This document shows positions 27,210-37,063 of a DNA stretch of 64,000 bases, piece by piece; within the stretch, counting starts at the first letter, position 1; every line of letters begins with the position of its first letter. The stretch comes from Chamaesiphon sp041738715 (GTDB taxonomy: Bacteria; Cyanobacteriota; Cyanobacteriia; Cyanobacteriales; Chamaesiphonaceae). The translations under genes and the position numbers were made by a program. The stretch lies in assembly GCA_041738715.1 (NCBI GenBank), contig JBGSPI010000021.1, positions 11,948 through 75,947 on the forward strand, written 5' to 3'. The notes under the pieces were generated by a model. That model was not told the origin of the DNA, ran no database searches, and saw only the letters and a list, made by a program, of their open reading frames with translations.

Positions 27210-27809
27210 CTAACTGTAGCGTTCTTCCGCCCAGGGTTCTCCTCGCTGATGGTAGCCATTCCGTTCCCAAAAGCCAGACTCATCTCGATCGAGAAATTCC
27301 AGCCCATTAATCCATTTAGCACTCTTCCAGGCATACAGATGGGGGACAACTAAGCGTAACGGGCCGCCATGTTCAAGTGACAGTGTTTCACCAAAAAGGG
27401 TATGGGCAAAAAAGTTCTCTGGGTTAAGAAAGTCTACCAATGAGATATTAGTTGTATAGTTACCATAGCAATGTTGAATCACGTGTGTGGCCGCTGGTTC
27501 AACTTCGATCAGTTCCATCAAGTCACTGACTTTCACGCCCCGCCACTGGACATCTAATTTCGACCACCGCGTAACACAATGAAAGTCTGCTGTAAACTCA
27601 TGCTGCGGCAAACCCATGATGTCTGACCAAGTCAATGTTTTGGTAGTGGCTAATCCCCATATTCTCAATTGCCACCGATCTATATCGATGTGAGGGGTTT
27701 GTCCATAGGTCATAATCGGAAAACCTTTGGTCAGATACTGACCTGGAGGTACTCGGTTGCTTTCGCTACTGTTAGGCTTCCGGAAAAATTTACCGATCTT
27801 GTCAGTCAT
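27210..27809 (-). CDS. Sulfite-oxidase-like molybdopterin oxidoreductase
   Basis: A 199-residue, single-domain protein of the sulfite oxidase/YedY superfamily. The Moco-ligating cysteine lies in 'ADFHCVTRWS' and the fold signatures are 'VQWRGVKVSDLMELI', 'HGGPLRLVVPHLYAWKSAKWINGLEF' (in parts) and a C-terminal 'GYHQRGEPWAEERYS'. There is no signal peptide or Tat motif and no dimerisation domain, so it is probably cytoplasmic, and its substrate is unknown. It depends on the pathway begun by MoaA, also encoded in this window. Confidence 0.88.
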   Translation of the reverse strand: MTDKIGKFFRKPNSSESNRVPPGQYLTKGFPIMTYGQTPHIDIDRWQLRIWGLATTKTLTWSDIMGLPQHEFTADFHCVTRWSKLDVQWRGVKVSDLMELIEVEPAATHVIQHCYGNYTTNISLVDFLNPENFFAHTLFGETLSLEHGGPLRLVVPHLYAWKSAKWINGLEFLDRDESGFWERNGYHQRGEPWAEERYS

Positions 27810-27901
27810 GACCTGGATGGAGATTGGTTATCGATTACTATTAGGGTAGCTAATTTTAGGCGATTTTTTCAACTACTATCTAGTGTTCAATAACCAATAA
27901 C

Positions 27902-27934
27902 CGTTGGCGTAGCCTCTCTGCGTTGGCGATAGCC
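27902..27934. repeat. Short direct repeat in spacer
   Basis: Two near-identical 13/14-base words (CGTTGGCGTAGCC and CGTTGGCGATAGCC) are 19 bp apart, followed by a small TGCC/GGCA stem. This resembles the dispersed intergenic repeats of cyanobacteria; without the rest of the genome this is a guess. Confidence 0.35.
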
Positions 27935-27982
27935 TGCCGTTGGGCACAGGCAGACACTTCGTGAACGGAATGAGAATCGCTA

Positions 27983-28156
27983 TTATTCAGCTTCTTCTTC
28001 ATCCGGTTGAGTAAACACAAAGCTGGTTGAGCGACCCGTGAGGACTGATTTACCCAAAGAGAGAGCTTTTCTAGCTTGGATGGCCGCTTTGTTGCGCCAA
28101 GTAGCGCGACGTTTATCACGTTTGGATTTAGATGTTTTCTTCTTAGGAACTGCCAT
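27983..28156 (-). CDS. rpmF: 50S ribosomal protein L32
   Basis: A 57-residue frame. It starts 'MAVPKKKTSKSKRDKRRATW', the standard L32 opening, then 'RNKAAIQARKALSLGKSVLTG' and an acidic end 'QPDEEEAE'. As in other cyanobacteria, the zinc-ribbon cysteines of some bacterial L32 proteins are absent. It is an isolated gene between the sulfite-oxidase-like gene and the copper ATPase gene. Confidence 0.96.
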   Translation of the reverse strand: MAVPKKKTSKSKRDKRRATWRNKAAIQARKALSLGKSVLTGRSTSFVFTQPDEEEAE

Positions 28157-28280
28157 AGGAATATATATTTAAGCACAGCCTTTCTAGCATAACATAAGCT
28201 GTCTAGCTGAATCGGTTATTGCTTGATGGTTTGAGCAATTTGGAATTTAGGAGTGCCAAACGGCTGCTATCAAAGCTCAA

Positions 28281-30683
28281 TTAAGCCGATTTAGTGCTGC
28301 TGACTTCCCATCTGAGTAGGAGTGAATTGGTCACGACACTAACCGAACTCAATGCCATCATTGCCCCAGCCGCCGAGGGGCTGAGGATCGTGCCCCAGCC
28401 TTGCCAATACAGTAATCCAGCCGCCGCCGGAATCCCGATCGAATTATAAATCATTGCCCAAAATAGATTTTGGCGAATCTTGGTGAGGGTAGCTTGAGAT
28501 AAGTCGATCGCGGCAATCACATCCATCAGTCGATCGCGCATTAAAATAATATCAGCCACTTCGATCGCCACATCAGTCCCCGCATTCATGGCGATACCCA
28601 AATCAGCCATTGCCAAAGCTGGAGCATCATTAATGCCATCCCCAATCATCCCGACTCGATGGGGCAATTCCGGCGACACCTGATTTGTTTGTAAGGACTG
28701 GATAATTTTGGCTTTATCTTGAGGCAAAACATCAGCGTAAATATCAGTAATACCAAGTTCTGTGGCGATCGTCGTAGCGATTAGTTGCCGGTCACCAGTC
28801 AGCAGAACTACGCGCAGACCTCGATTTTGCAACTGTTGGACTGTCTCGACCGCATCCGATCGCAACTGGTCAGTGACACCAATTAGGCCCGTCATGATAC
28901 CATCGATCGCCACATATACCAATGTCTTCCCCTCCACTGTCAGGGTTTCCGCTGTTGCTTGCCACTGAGTTGGAATTTCGATTCCTCGCGCAGCTAACCA
29001 CCCGTGATTCCCGACAACTAGGGAGTAGGAGTTAGAGGTTGGTAAATTTTCGCTTGTCTCCGCTTGGAAGGGCGTGGGGGTAATTCCTAACACTTCCGCC
29101 GCAACACCTAATCCAGCTTCTGTATGGGAATTGACCACAACGAGCATCGGTAAACCCAATCGGACTGCTTCCTGTTGAATCGCTGTGGCGAGTGGGTGAT
29201 TGGTAGCACTCTCGGCGGCGGCGGCCAGTTGTAATAACTCAGGTGGCGTAATGGTGTCAGCCGTGAGAATATCCGTAACTTGGGGTTTACCCTGAGTTAA
29301 TGTCCCTGTCTTATCAAACACGATTGTATCTAACTGACGGACTGCTTCCAATACATCCCCGCCCTTAATTAACAGTCCCTGCTCCGCACCAATCCCTGTT
29401 CCGACAAGAATGGCTGTCGGCGTGGCTAAACCCAAGGCACAAGGACAAGCTACCACTAAGACGGCAATTGCGGCTTTGAGCGGTGTTAGAGTTGTTGCCG
29501 GGGGATCTAACTGGAGATTGTGAATGCCGATAAAGTACCAAAACAGACAAGTTAAAATGGCGATCGCCAAAACACCATAGGTAAAATAGCCAGCAACCGT
29601 ATCGGCTAACTTCTGCACTGGAGCCTTACGGATTTGAGCAGCTTCAACCAGGGTAATAATTTGGGCGAGTGTAGTATCGTCTCCAGTACGAGTGACTTCG
29701 ATCGAAATTGCCCCCGATTGATTGACAGTGCCCGCAATGACTGGATCTCCCGCCTGTTTGAAGATCGGTAGAGATTCCCCCGTCAGCAGTGAGTCATCGG
29801 TTGTCGTCTGTCCCCAGCGAATTACCCCATCAGCCGGGATTTTTTCTCCGGGAAGTATCCGTAGGTATTCACCAACTTTGACCTGTTCTACCGGAATCTC
29901 GATGGCTTGGGGCCGATCTGGATCTGGAGCAACCAATCTGGTGATCGCTGGTTGGAGTGACAGCAATCGATCGAATGCACTTGCCGCCCGATGTTTCGCC
30001 TGTTGTTCGAGTGTCCGCCCCAACAGAATAAAGCCAATAATCATTACTGGCTCTTCAAAAAAGCACTCCCAGCCGAGATCGGGTAATAATAGTGCAACCA
30101 CGCTGGCTGTATAAGCCGAAATTGTCCCCAACCCGACGAGGGTATCCATATTCGGATGACCCTGCCACAGGCTACGCCAGCCATCTTGGAGTATGTGCCT
30201 GCCTGGGAAAATAATCGCTAACGTCGCTAAACCCCAATGCCACCAGAAGTTATTGAGGGTGGGGTAACCGTGATGTAGATGGGTGGTGGGTTGGGTGAAA
30301 TGACCGATGGCAGACAATCCTAACAAAATTCCAGCCGTAATCAATTGTTGGAGGAGTTGTCGCGATCCTGCGGCATATTTTACCTGTCGATCGACACTCG
30401 ATCTATGGTTAGGATTCGTGCGTGGATGGCTAGGAAAACCACCTAACGTCAGTTTAGTGGCAAGATCTTCGGCTGTGACAATTTCAGGTTCCGTAGCGAT
30501 CGCCACAACACCTGTCAATAGATTGACACAGGCAGACTTTACCCCTGTTTGAGCCATTAATTGTTTTTCGACAGCACTCACACATCCAGCACATTTCATC
30601 CCTGACACATCTAGCACAATTGTGTTGTTGGCTGGTATCGTTGATTTAGTGGGCAAGACAGTTGCTGTGTTTGATTTGACCAT
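28281..30683 (-). CDS. Copper-transporting P-type ATPase (CtaA/PacS type)
   Basis: An 800-residue P1B-type ATPase. The N-terminal metal-binding domain has CxxC (C31, C34 in 'GMKCAGCVSAVE'). Other marks are 'TGESLP' in the actuator domain, the intramembrane metal site 'ACPCALGLATPTA', the phosphorylated Asp in 'DKTGTLTQG', and 'GDGINDAPALAMAD'. The Cys-Pro-Cys site and the C-terminal 'SSVSVVTNSLLLR' indicate monovalent copper. Cyanobacteria have CtaA (plasma membrane import) and PacS (thylakoid supply of plastocyanin and oxidase). Details such as 'LIKGGDVLEAV' remind me of CtaA, but I cannot assign it firmly. No copper regulator or chaperone gene is adjacent. Confidence 0.92.
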   Translation of the reverse strand: MVKSNTATVLPTKSTIPANNTIVLDVSGMKCAGCVSAVEKQLMAQTGVKSACVNLLTGVVAIATEPEIVTAEDLATKLTLGGFPSHPRTNPNHRSSVDRQVKYAAGSRQLLQQLITAGILLGLSAIGHFTQPTTHLHHGYPTLNNFWWHWGLATLAIIFPGRHILQDGWRSLWQGHPNMDTLVGLGTISAYTASVVALLLPDLGWECFFEEPVMIIGFILLGRTLEQQAKHRAASAFDRLLSLQPAITRLVAPDPDRPQAIEIPVEQVKVGEYLRILPGEKIPADGVIRWGQTTTDDSLLTGESLPIFKQAGDPVIAGTVNQSGAISIEVTRTGDDTTLAQIITLVEAAQIRKAPVQKLADTVAGYFTYGVLAIAILTCLFWYFIGIHNLQLDPPATTLTPLKAAIAVLVVACPCALGLATPTAILVGTGIGAEQGLLIKGGDVLEAVRQLDTIVFDKTGTLTQGKPQVTDILTADTITPPELLQLAAAAESATNHPLATAIQQEAVRLGLPMLVVVNSHTEAGLGVAAEVLGITPTPFQAETSENLPTSNSYSLVVGNHGWLAARGIEIPTQWQATAETLTVEGKTLVYVAIDGIMTGLIGVTDQLRSDAVETVQQLQNRGLRVVLLTGDRQLIATTIATELGITDIYADVLPQDKAKIIQSLQTNQVSPELPHRVGMIGDGINDAPALAMADLGIAMNAGTDVAIEVADIILMRDRLMDVIAAIDLSQATLTKIRQNLFWAMIYNSIGIPAAAGLLYWQGWGTILSPSAAGAMMALSSVSVVTNSLLLRWEVSSTKSA

Positions 30684-30867
30684 ACAAAATCTGGGTTACA
30701 GGAGTGTCTTTATCCACTATCCAACAACTCTGGCAAAATTGCATCGATCGGTCAGTATTAAAATCGGCGGTTAGTTACTCTTTGGTTGATGGGGAGGGGC
30801 AAGCAGGCGACCGAGTATTCAGGCTGAAAAAATACCATTGGTAAACGTCCCATCGCCGATCTGCCAT

Positions 30868-32484
30868 TTACCAAAATCCACCGCGCTTACCATTAGGGAA
30901 AACAGTCATAAAATTTGTTTTGGCTTGGGTTAATTGGTCTTCTGTCACCTTGACACCCTTCAAATTTGCCCCACAGAGATTTGCTCCATGTAGATTGGCA
31001 TAATTGAGATAGGCATCGCTGAGATCCGCATTACGGAGATCGGCATTCTGCAAATTAGCATAACTAAAGTAGCCTTTTGCCAGAACAGCATCCTTGAGAA
31101 CTGCCCCGCTCAGATCAGCTTTTTCAAACTTGCCGCCTGACAAATTTGCGCCTTGGAAACTAATTTGGGCACAGTTGGCATTATTGAGAGTGATACCAGG
31201 CAAATGTGCTTTGGACAGATCCAGACTACTGAGATCGATTTCACTAAAAGTGCGCTGGCCGCGTCGGAAGGCAGCAAGAACCCCTTGTGCATCTAACTTC
31301 AACGCTTCCCGTTTGATCGGTTGCATTGGGGGTGGATTGAAACCAGTGCGTGGATCGTTGCCGAAGCGGCTGGGTTCGCCAGCATTGCGCAAATTAGTTG
31401 GATCACGTTCCTCTCTAGTTCGCTTAATTGCATCAGCCATCCGTTTTGCCGCCGATCCCGTCGCTGCTACGTTCGGGTTACTAGGCATTCCTGGTCTGAT
31501 GGCAGCTTGCCCGAGCGGAGTGGGGTTTCTGGGGCTATTAGTAGGTCGATTGCTACTTCCAGCAGGAGTATCCATCGGAATGGCTTCGGTTTCTAGTGCC
31601 CTTTGGACTTCTTCGGCTGATTGATAGCGGTAGCGGACAGAGACCTCCAGCATTTTGCCCAGGACATGGGTGAGGTGTTTTGTCAATTGGATATGTTTTT
31701 GCCACATCATTTCCCCAGTCGAGGGATTATATTCAATATCTTTCGGTGATTTTCCGGTCATTAGATAGATACAAGTCACACCTAGGGCGTAGATATCACT
31801 GGCAAAAATCGGTCGCATGGCCAATTGTTCGGGCGGTGCATAGCCAGAGGTACCGACAGCAAAAGCTGTAAAAGCAGTTTGTCCATATCCATCTTGGGCT
31901 TCAGCCAATTGAGCGACATGGTTTTTGACCGCACCAAAGTCAATTAAGACCAGTTTTCCATCTTGTTCCCGCCGCAAAATATTGGCTGGTTTAATATCGC
32001 GATGAATTACCTGTCGCGAGTGAATATAGGCGATCACTGGCAGGATTTCTTTGAGGAAGTCCCGAATTTTCACTTCGTTAAACAGCCCTAATTGTTTGAC
32101 TTCTTGATGGACGGTATGGCCACTAATATATTCTTGAACCAAATAAAAGTTGCGCCGTTCTTCAAAAAAGTCTAGTAATCTGGGGATTTGGGGATGGTTG
32201 CCAATTTGGCCGAGAGTTTTAGCTTCCCGTTCAAATAGTTCTCGCGCCATCCGCAGGAATTTTTCGTGATTATTACTCGGGCGAAGTTGCTTGATGACAC
32301 AAATTGGCTCCCCAGGGAGAGATACATCTGTGGCTACAAAGGTTGCGCCAAAGCCGCCTTGCCCTAGTGATTTAGTCACTCGATAGCGATTTTTTACCAG
32401 CAATCGTGCGCCACAAGCTTGGCACAGAAAGGCATCCGCAGGATTTTTAGGTTGGGGACAGTCAGGGTTTACGCAGTAGCTCAT
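30868..32484 (-). CDS. spkB: SpkB-like Ser/Thr protein kinase with Cys motif and pentapeptide repeats
   Basis: A 538-residue Hanks-type kinase. The N-terminal zinc-ribbon-like motif is C4, C9, C21 and C24. The kinase domain (about 34-300) has the Gly loop 'GQGGFG' at 41-46, Lys65, catalytic 'HRDIKPAN' at 160-167 and 'DFG' at 181-183. A Pro/Asn-rich linker is followed by pentapeptide repeats (about 420-510; 'ANLQNADLRNADLSDAYLNY' is a typical stretch). This order of Cys motif, kinase and pentapeptide repeats is that of Synechocystis SpkB, linked to oxidative stress and motility. Soluble: no TM segment is visible. Confidence 0.9.
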   Translation of the reverse strand: MSYCVNPDCPQPKNPADAFLCQACGARLLVKNRYRVTKSLGQGGFGATFVATDVSLPGEPICVIKQLRPSNNHEKFLRMARELFEREAKTLGQIGNHPQIPRLLDFFEERRNFYLVQEYISGHTVHQEVKQLGLFNEVKIRDFLKEILPVIAYIHSRQVIHRDIKPANILRREQDGKLVLIDFGAVKNHVAQLAEAQDGYGQTAFTAFAVGTSGYAPPEQLAMRPIFASDIYALGVTCIYLMTGKSPKDIEYNPSTGEMMWQKHIQLTKHLTHVLGKMLEVSVRYRYQSAEEVQRALETEAIPMDTPAGSSNRPTNSPRNPTPLGQAAIRPGMPSNPNVAATGSAAKRMADAIKRTREERDPTNLRNAGEPSRFGNDPRTGFNPPPMQPIKREALKLDAQGVLAAFRRGQRTFSEIDLSSLDLSKAHLPGITLNNANCAQISFQGANLSGGKFEKADLSGAVLKDAVLAKGYFSYANLQNADLRNADLSDAYLNYANLHGANLCGANLKGVKVTEDQLTQAKTNFMTVFPNGKRGGFW

Positions 32485-32945
32485 TGAGCCTCACCAGTGG
32501 AACATTTCTTGGGAATACGCTTTGACTTGGATTCGCTCTGGAAGTCGATCGATTGAGTGACATGGCTATGTACTCAATATACTTAGCTATTTCTTTATAA
32601 TTCTACCGTTTTTATGCGGACTGTGTCATGTGAACACGGTGCCGCAGCACGGTTTTGAATTTTAGAGACAGCAGGGATCGAATTTTAGTGGCGATTCCCG
32701 ATTGTGAAGTGGCAAACACAGTCTCCATGATGGAAAATGCGTCAACAGGGAGGGGCTTCACCAATAAAATGGTGAAGCAGCCAATGCCCTCGATCGCATC
32801 AGCAGTTAGCTAGCAACTAACATAGCCTGATCTCTTCATTCCTAGAGTACCCACAAGTTTGGCAAGATCTCTGTGTAGCAAAAAATTGGGGTAACGGGGA
32901 TCGATATCTTTGACTATACCACTGCTACAGTCTCCTCTCGACAAT
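32485..32945. other. Intergenic gap with hairpin
   Basis: 461 bp upstream of the kinase gene and downstream of the glucosidase-like gene (both on -). A 9-bp perfect hairpin, GCTTCACCA-ATAAAA-TGGTGAAGC, lies at 32755-32778 without a U-run. AT-rich DNA near 32570-32610 may hold the kinase promoter. No gene seen. Confidence 0.45.
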
Positions 32946-35237
32946 CTATGCTTCGATCGTGACGCGCAGATTGCCACGCTTTTTCATGACCCGACAAGAG
33001 GTCGTAATTCTCACGCCTTCGCCTTCAGCATCTTGTTTGCGGGTAAATTCCAGGTCAATGAGGGTTGACCCAATCCGCAGATTTTTGAAGGAGAGTTGGC
33101 GGATGCTCGGAGGTAATGCCGGATCGAGGATGCGCAGACAGTTGCTCGGCGCGTCGGGAACCAAATTAACCATCATTTGCAGTAACTGAAATACTGTCCC
33201 CGTTGCCCAGGCTTGGGGTGAACAAGCCACTGGATATTGGATGGGACTCTGGCTGGGGCGGCGATCATAGCCGCAGAAGAGTTCAGGTGGCCGATGATAT
33301 GGTTGATAGATAGTCATATCTAGAATGCCTTGGGCTACTTCTAAAGCTTGTTCGACGGCACCCACAGACCTTAATCCCAGCGCAATCAGACTATTATCAT
33401 GTGGCCAGACGGATCCAGTATGATAGCCGATCGGATTGTAAGCTGGAGAGTGACTGCTGAGGGTGCGAATGCCCCACCCGCTGAACATATCTGGTGCCCG
33501 CAACCGTTCGGCGACACTTTTAGCTTTTTCGGGGTAGAGTAGGCCAAGATGCAGACATTGACCTGGATTGGAGCTAATACTATCGACCTGTTTGCCATTG
33601 CCATCGAGGGCGAGGGCCAGAAAATCTTGGTCAGCGACCCAAAAATCATGGTTGAAACGGTGCTTCAGATCTTGCGCTTCTTTTTGCCACCGGGTAGCGA
33701 GTTCATTTTCCTGACGAATTTTTGCCAGTTCGCTCATCCGAATTTTAGCAGCGTAGACGTAAGCTTGGACTTCACAGAGGGTGATCGGCCCAGTGGCTAT
33801 TTTCCCATGTCGATCGACAATACAATCACCAGAGTCTTTCCACCCTTGATTAACCAACCCCCGTGCCGAAGTGCGGAAGTAAGTTAAGTAACCAGTCTCA
33901 GCAGACAGACGATCGATCCAATCCATTGCGGCTATCGCATTTTCCCACAACTTATCGAGGGTCTCGATATCGTGAGTCCAAGCATAATACTCGGCATATA
34001 GCATCAGCCATAATGGTGTAGCATCTACAGTTCCATAGTAGGGAGTGTGGGGAATTTCCTGACATCGAGCCATTTCGCCCATCCTTAACTCGTGGAGAAT
34101 CTTGCCTGGTTGTTCTTCCCGCCACTCATCATCAACGGTACCCTGGTATTGAGCCAAGACCATCAGTGTTTCACGGGCGATTTTGGGATCGAGAATTAAA
34201 ATCTGACTGGCGGAAATAATCGCATCTCGTCCAAATAGGGTACAGAACCAGGGTACACCCGCTGATAAGACTGTCCCTTTCACCCCGGGATGATTGGGGT
34301 GTGTCGTCGCTCGATCGAAAGTCTGGCGCAATAAATAGATGTCCTGTTCCGCCCGTTCGATTGCTTGATTCAGTTCGGGATTATCAGTCCGAATTTGGGT
34401 GATTTGGGATCGCCAGTTGTCTTCCTCCATCATTTCAGCGGCTTTCGCTTGCAAAAGTGCCATCGGCACATGTACCCGTGAGACGGGGCGATTATTCATC
34501 AACATTTCCAGGCGATAGCCAATCTGACAACTAGCATGAGATTCTAGTTCAATATTCCAAATGGCAGTATATCCCTTAAAATAGTCGGGCAACCGGTGGA
34601 CAAATTGAATATGGGACTCTAGAATCGCCTCATCTAATCCTTGGTAAGCCAGTGTTAACTCATCTACTGCTGTCGCCAAGTTTTGAGTATGACCATCGCC
34701 ATTGGTTTGGACTCGGCGCAGTAATCCCCCCCGCTGTTTACGGTGGAAACCACGAATCTCAAACAAGTCGGCAAAATCAGCATCAAAGCTCAAACTCAAT
34801 TCAAAACTGACAGTAGTAGTGTTGTAATTATAAATGGTCAGTTCTTCAAATAAACCGCCATTGAGGACGATTTCCCGCTGAATACTGATGGTTTCAGCGT
34901 TAATATCAGGAATATTGGGGTTTGTACACAGGACAGAGAGGGCAAATCCCTTGTCCGCATTACAAGTAAGTAAAATTGGCGATCTGCCAGCAATTTGTAA
35001 CTCTAATCGACTCAAGAAACGGGTATCTCGACAGAATAAGCCCATGCTGGCAATCGTTTCATCTCGCGAACAGCCAGAAATATTACCCAGCGTGTCAGTA
35101 ATTAGAAATAAATCATCATCTTTGAGGGTGAGGGTGGGCTGAGGTCGATCGTTAACTACTCCACAGCCCCATTCAGGAATGTCTAGTTCAGTCGCTGGAA
35201 CAAAGACTCTTCCTTCGAGTTCGACAAAATTTGACAT
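32946..35237 (-). CDS. Amylo-alpha-1,6-glucosidase-like glycosidase (GDE family)
   Basis: A 763-residue enzyme with an N-terminal beta-sandwich domain of the 'glycogen debranching N-terminal' type (about 30-250; 'LITDTLGNISGCSRDETIASMG' lies in it) and a C-terminal (alpha/alpha)6 barrel. The barrel holds 'VPWFCTLFGRDAIISASQ', 'GTVDATPLWLMLYAEYY', 'GWKDSGDCI' and 'NPIGYHTGSVWPHDNSLIALGL'. The Asp/Glu residues in the last blocks fit an inverting glycosidase. The true substrate of the cyanobacterial branch is not settled. The ATG at 35237 has GGAGG at a good distance, so the 49-codon upstream extension is rejected. Confidence 0.87.
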   Translation of the reverse strand: MSNFVELEGRVFVPATELDIPEWGCGVVNDRPQPTLTLKDDDLFLITDTLGNISGCSRDETIASMGLFCRDTRFLSRLELQIAGRSPILLTCNADKGFALSVLCTNPNIPDINAETISIQREIVLNGGLFEELTIYNYNTTTVSFELSLSFDADFADLFEIRGFHRKQRGGLLRRVQTNGDGHTQNLATAVDELTLAYQGLDEAILESHIQFVHRLPDYFKGYTAIWNIELESHASCQIGYRLEMLMNNRPVSRVHVPMALLQAKAAEMMEEDNWRSQITQIRTDNPELNQAIERAEQDIYLLRQTFDRATTHPNHPGVKGTVLSAGVPWFCTLFGRDAIISASQILILDPKIARETLMVLAQYQGTVDDEWREEQPGKILHELRMGEMARCQEIPHTPYYGTVDATPLWLMLYAEYYAWTHDIETLDKLWENAIAAMDWIDRLSAETGYLTYFRTSARGLVNQGWKDSGDCIVDRHGKIATGPITLCEVQAYVYAAKIRMSELAKIRQENELATRWQKEAQDLKHRFNHDFWVADQDFLALALDGNGKQVDSISSNPGQCLHLGLLYPEKAKSVAERLRAPDMFSGWGIRTLSSHSPAYNPIGYHTGSVWPHDNSLIALGLRSVGAVEQALEVAQGILDMTIYQPYHRPPELFCGYDRRPSQSPIQYPVACSPQAWATGTVFQLLQMMVNLVPDAPSNCLRILDPALPPSIRQLSFKNLRIGSTLIDLEFTRKQDAEGEGVRITTSCRVMKKRGNLRVTIEA

Positions 35238-35421
35238 AGTGATACCTCCGATAGAGGGGTTAACATCTGTTTCGAGAAAATGGTTTCTGCTAGATTTCTG
35301 TACACTATCTACGATTCTCTCAAGCCTAATCTCAAATTGCTTGCATTGAATCTCAATTAATGCTATCTTGGTTATCCGTGACACAGTTGCATTTGCTCAT
35401 GATAGCACTGCAATCGCCTTT

Positions 35422-35505
35422 GGGGGTGTGGTGGAATGGTAGACGCGACAGACTTAAAATCTGTTGTCCGTTATGGACGTGCGAGTTCAAGTCTCGCCAC
35501 CCCCA
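35422..35505 (+). tRNA. trnL-UAA: tRNA-Leu (UAA), intron-less
   Basis: An 84-nt class II tRNA. The acceptor stem is GGGGGTG/CACCCCC with discriminator A at 35505. The anticodon stem ACAGA/TCTGT closes a CTTAAAA loop giving anticodon UAA. A long variable arm (TGTCC-GTTAT-GGACG) and a T loop 'TTCAAGT' follow. CCA is not encoded. The anticodon loop is uninterrupted, so the group I intron carried by this gene in many cyanobacteria is absent. Confidence 0.97.
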
Positions 35506-35532
35506 TCAATCAAATTCGCAATTAAAATTGTG

Positions 35533-36831
35533 TCAGTTATCGTGATTTAGGGGGATAACTACTACAACCCGTGAGCCGCTAGGGTGCAGTGGATCTGAAT
35601 AGGTATCAGGCGTACTGATAATTTCAAAACTGCCATGTAGTGATAGTACTCGTTCGCGCATTCCTTGCACACCAAATCCCGTCATATTATTATCAATAAT
35701 AAAGCCGCAGCCATTATCAACAATTTGTAATTTCAGTTCGGTAGTTAGAGTCTGAATTTCAATGATTACTTCACTGGCTTGGGCATATTTGCTGATATTC
35801 GTGAGTGCTTCTTGAACGATCCGATAGATGGTAGTCGCAATTGGCTGCGGTAAATTGGGTGGCAAATCCAAATCACACTTTGGTCGTACATGGTTGGATA
35901 GTTGAAATTCATCTGCTAATTTATTAATTGCTACAAGAAGATCTATTTGTTGGAGAGGGTCAGAACGTAGAGTTGAAACAGATTCCCGCACATCTTTTAG
36001 GGCAGTCGAGGCGAGTCGCTTAGCTTCGCTCAATACTTCGAGAGATTTTGCTGGTTGAATTTGGGAGAGCTTAAGTGCCATTTCTAAATGTAGATTGAGT
36101 GCAGTCAGCGAATGTCCGAGCGAGTCGTGAATTTCTCGCGCAATCCGATTTCGTTCTTGGAGACTACCATTTTCCTCAGCTTTGAGTGCATAGCTGCGGA
36201 TGCGTTGATTGGCTATCGCGAGTTCTTCTTTGGCTTGTTTTTCCGCTAAAATTCGATCGATTAACAGTTGCAGACTAAACAGTATACCGCCGAATAACAC
36301 CACAAACCCCCACCGAAATCCATCCCGACGTTCGCGTCGAGTTGTTCTAAGCGATTGGGGCTGAACAGTCTGAATCTGACTCCGGTTTGTCAGTCTTTCG
36401 CCGGAACGAGGTGGTAAACGACGGTAGGGGAATAAGTTCATCGTCATCAGATACAAGCCAAATATGCCAGCAGTCAGCCACAATCGATATTTTCGGCCAA
36501 AGATCAGATAACTCCGAATCACCACAATAATGTAGAGCAGTACAGCCGGACGCATCCCCACACCAGCAGCTACTAAAATTAGGATGATTTGGATGATTGT
36601 ATAAATAACTCGAATTGATAATTTCCGATCTAGTGGTAAGCGCAGTCCCATCACCGCTAATGCCGTCACAATCCCGATATTCAACCACTTTGGTTCGAGC
36701 AATTGCGCCTCATATGGAGACACTTCCAATGCCATCACCACTGCGAACAAAATCCATTCAATATATAGTAAAGATCTCAGGGGATGGCGCATGGGGCAAT
36801 AGGGAATGTCAGCAAAGTTGAAGAGACACAT
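35533..36831 (-). CDS. NarL-type sensor histidine kinase (HisKA_3)
   Basis: A membrane sensor kinase of 432 residues. Four or five hydrophobic segments lie at residues 20-135, another TM at about 174-192, then a coiled coil, the dimerisation/phosphoacceptor domain with His235 in 'AREIHDSLGHSLTALNLHLEMA', and a HATPase_c domain with 'VQEALTNISKYAQASEV' and 'DNGCGF'. This is the LiaS/DesK-like class. There is no large sensory loop, so it probably senses a membrane or intramembrane signal. No NarL-type regulator gene is adjacent. The start at 36831 is the open-frame ATG; Met14 (36792) is possible. Confidence 0.9.
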   Translation of the reverse strand: MCLFNFADIPYCPMRHPLRSLLYIEWILFAVVMALEVSPYEAQLLEPKWLNIGIVTALAVMGLRLPLDRKLSIRVIYTIIQIILILVAAGVGMRPAVLLYIIVVIRSYLIFGRKYRLWLTAGIFGLYLMTMNLFPYRRLPPRSGERLTNRSQIQTVQPQSLRTTRRERRDGFRWGFVVLFGGILFSLQLLIDRILAEKQAKEELAIANQRIRSYALKAEENGSLQERNRIAREIHDSLGHSLTALNLHLEMALKLSQIQPAKSLEVLSEAKRLASTALKDVRESVSTLRSDPLQQIDLLVAINKLADEFQLSNHVRPKCDLDLPPNLPQPIATTIYRIVQEALTNISKYAQASEVIIEIQTLTTELKLQIVDNGCGFIIDNNMTGFGVQGMRERVLSLHGSFEIISTPDTYSDPLHPSGSRVVVVIPLNHDN

Positions 36832-37063
36832 GCTCTGCTTTCTAACATAACTGGATTTGCGCCAAGATCGGGCATGACCTTAGTCATGACTCAAGTGAAT
36901 TAGCTCAATGTATCTGTTGCTACTCGATCGAAAATTAACATTTAGGAGCAAGATTAATGGTGATATTTGGGAATACTGGGTTTTAGGATTATTCTCACCG
37001 ATTGCCAACTCTAATTTGGTCAATCGAGCAGAATCACCTCTTACCAGTAGGAGAGATGAAGAC

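Noticed and set aside
27880..28176. 98-codon open frame over rpmF on the same strand
   Set aside because: It is out of frame with the perfectly conserved L32 sequence, which decides the region.
35238..35384. 49-codon extension of the GDE-type glycosidase
   Set aside because: A GGAGG ribosome-binding site directly precedes the ATG at 35237, and the extension has no family match.
36908..37063. 52-codon extension of gmd
   Set aside because: AGGAGA before ATG 37064 and the standard Rossmann start 'MKQALICGVSGQDG' decide for the shorter form.
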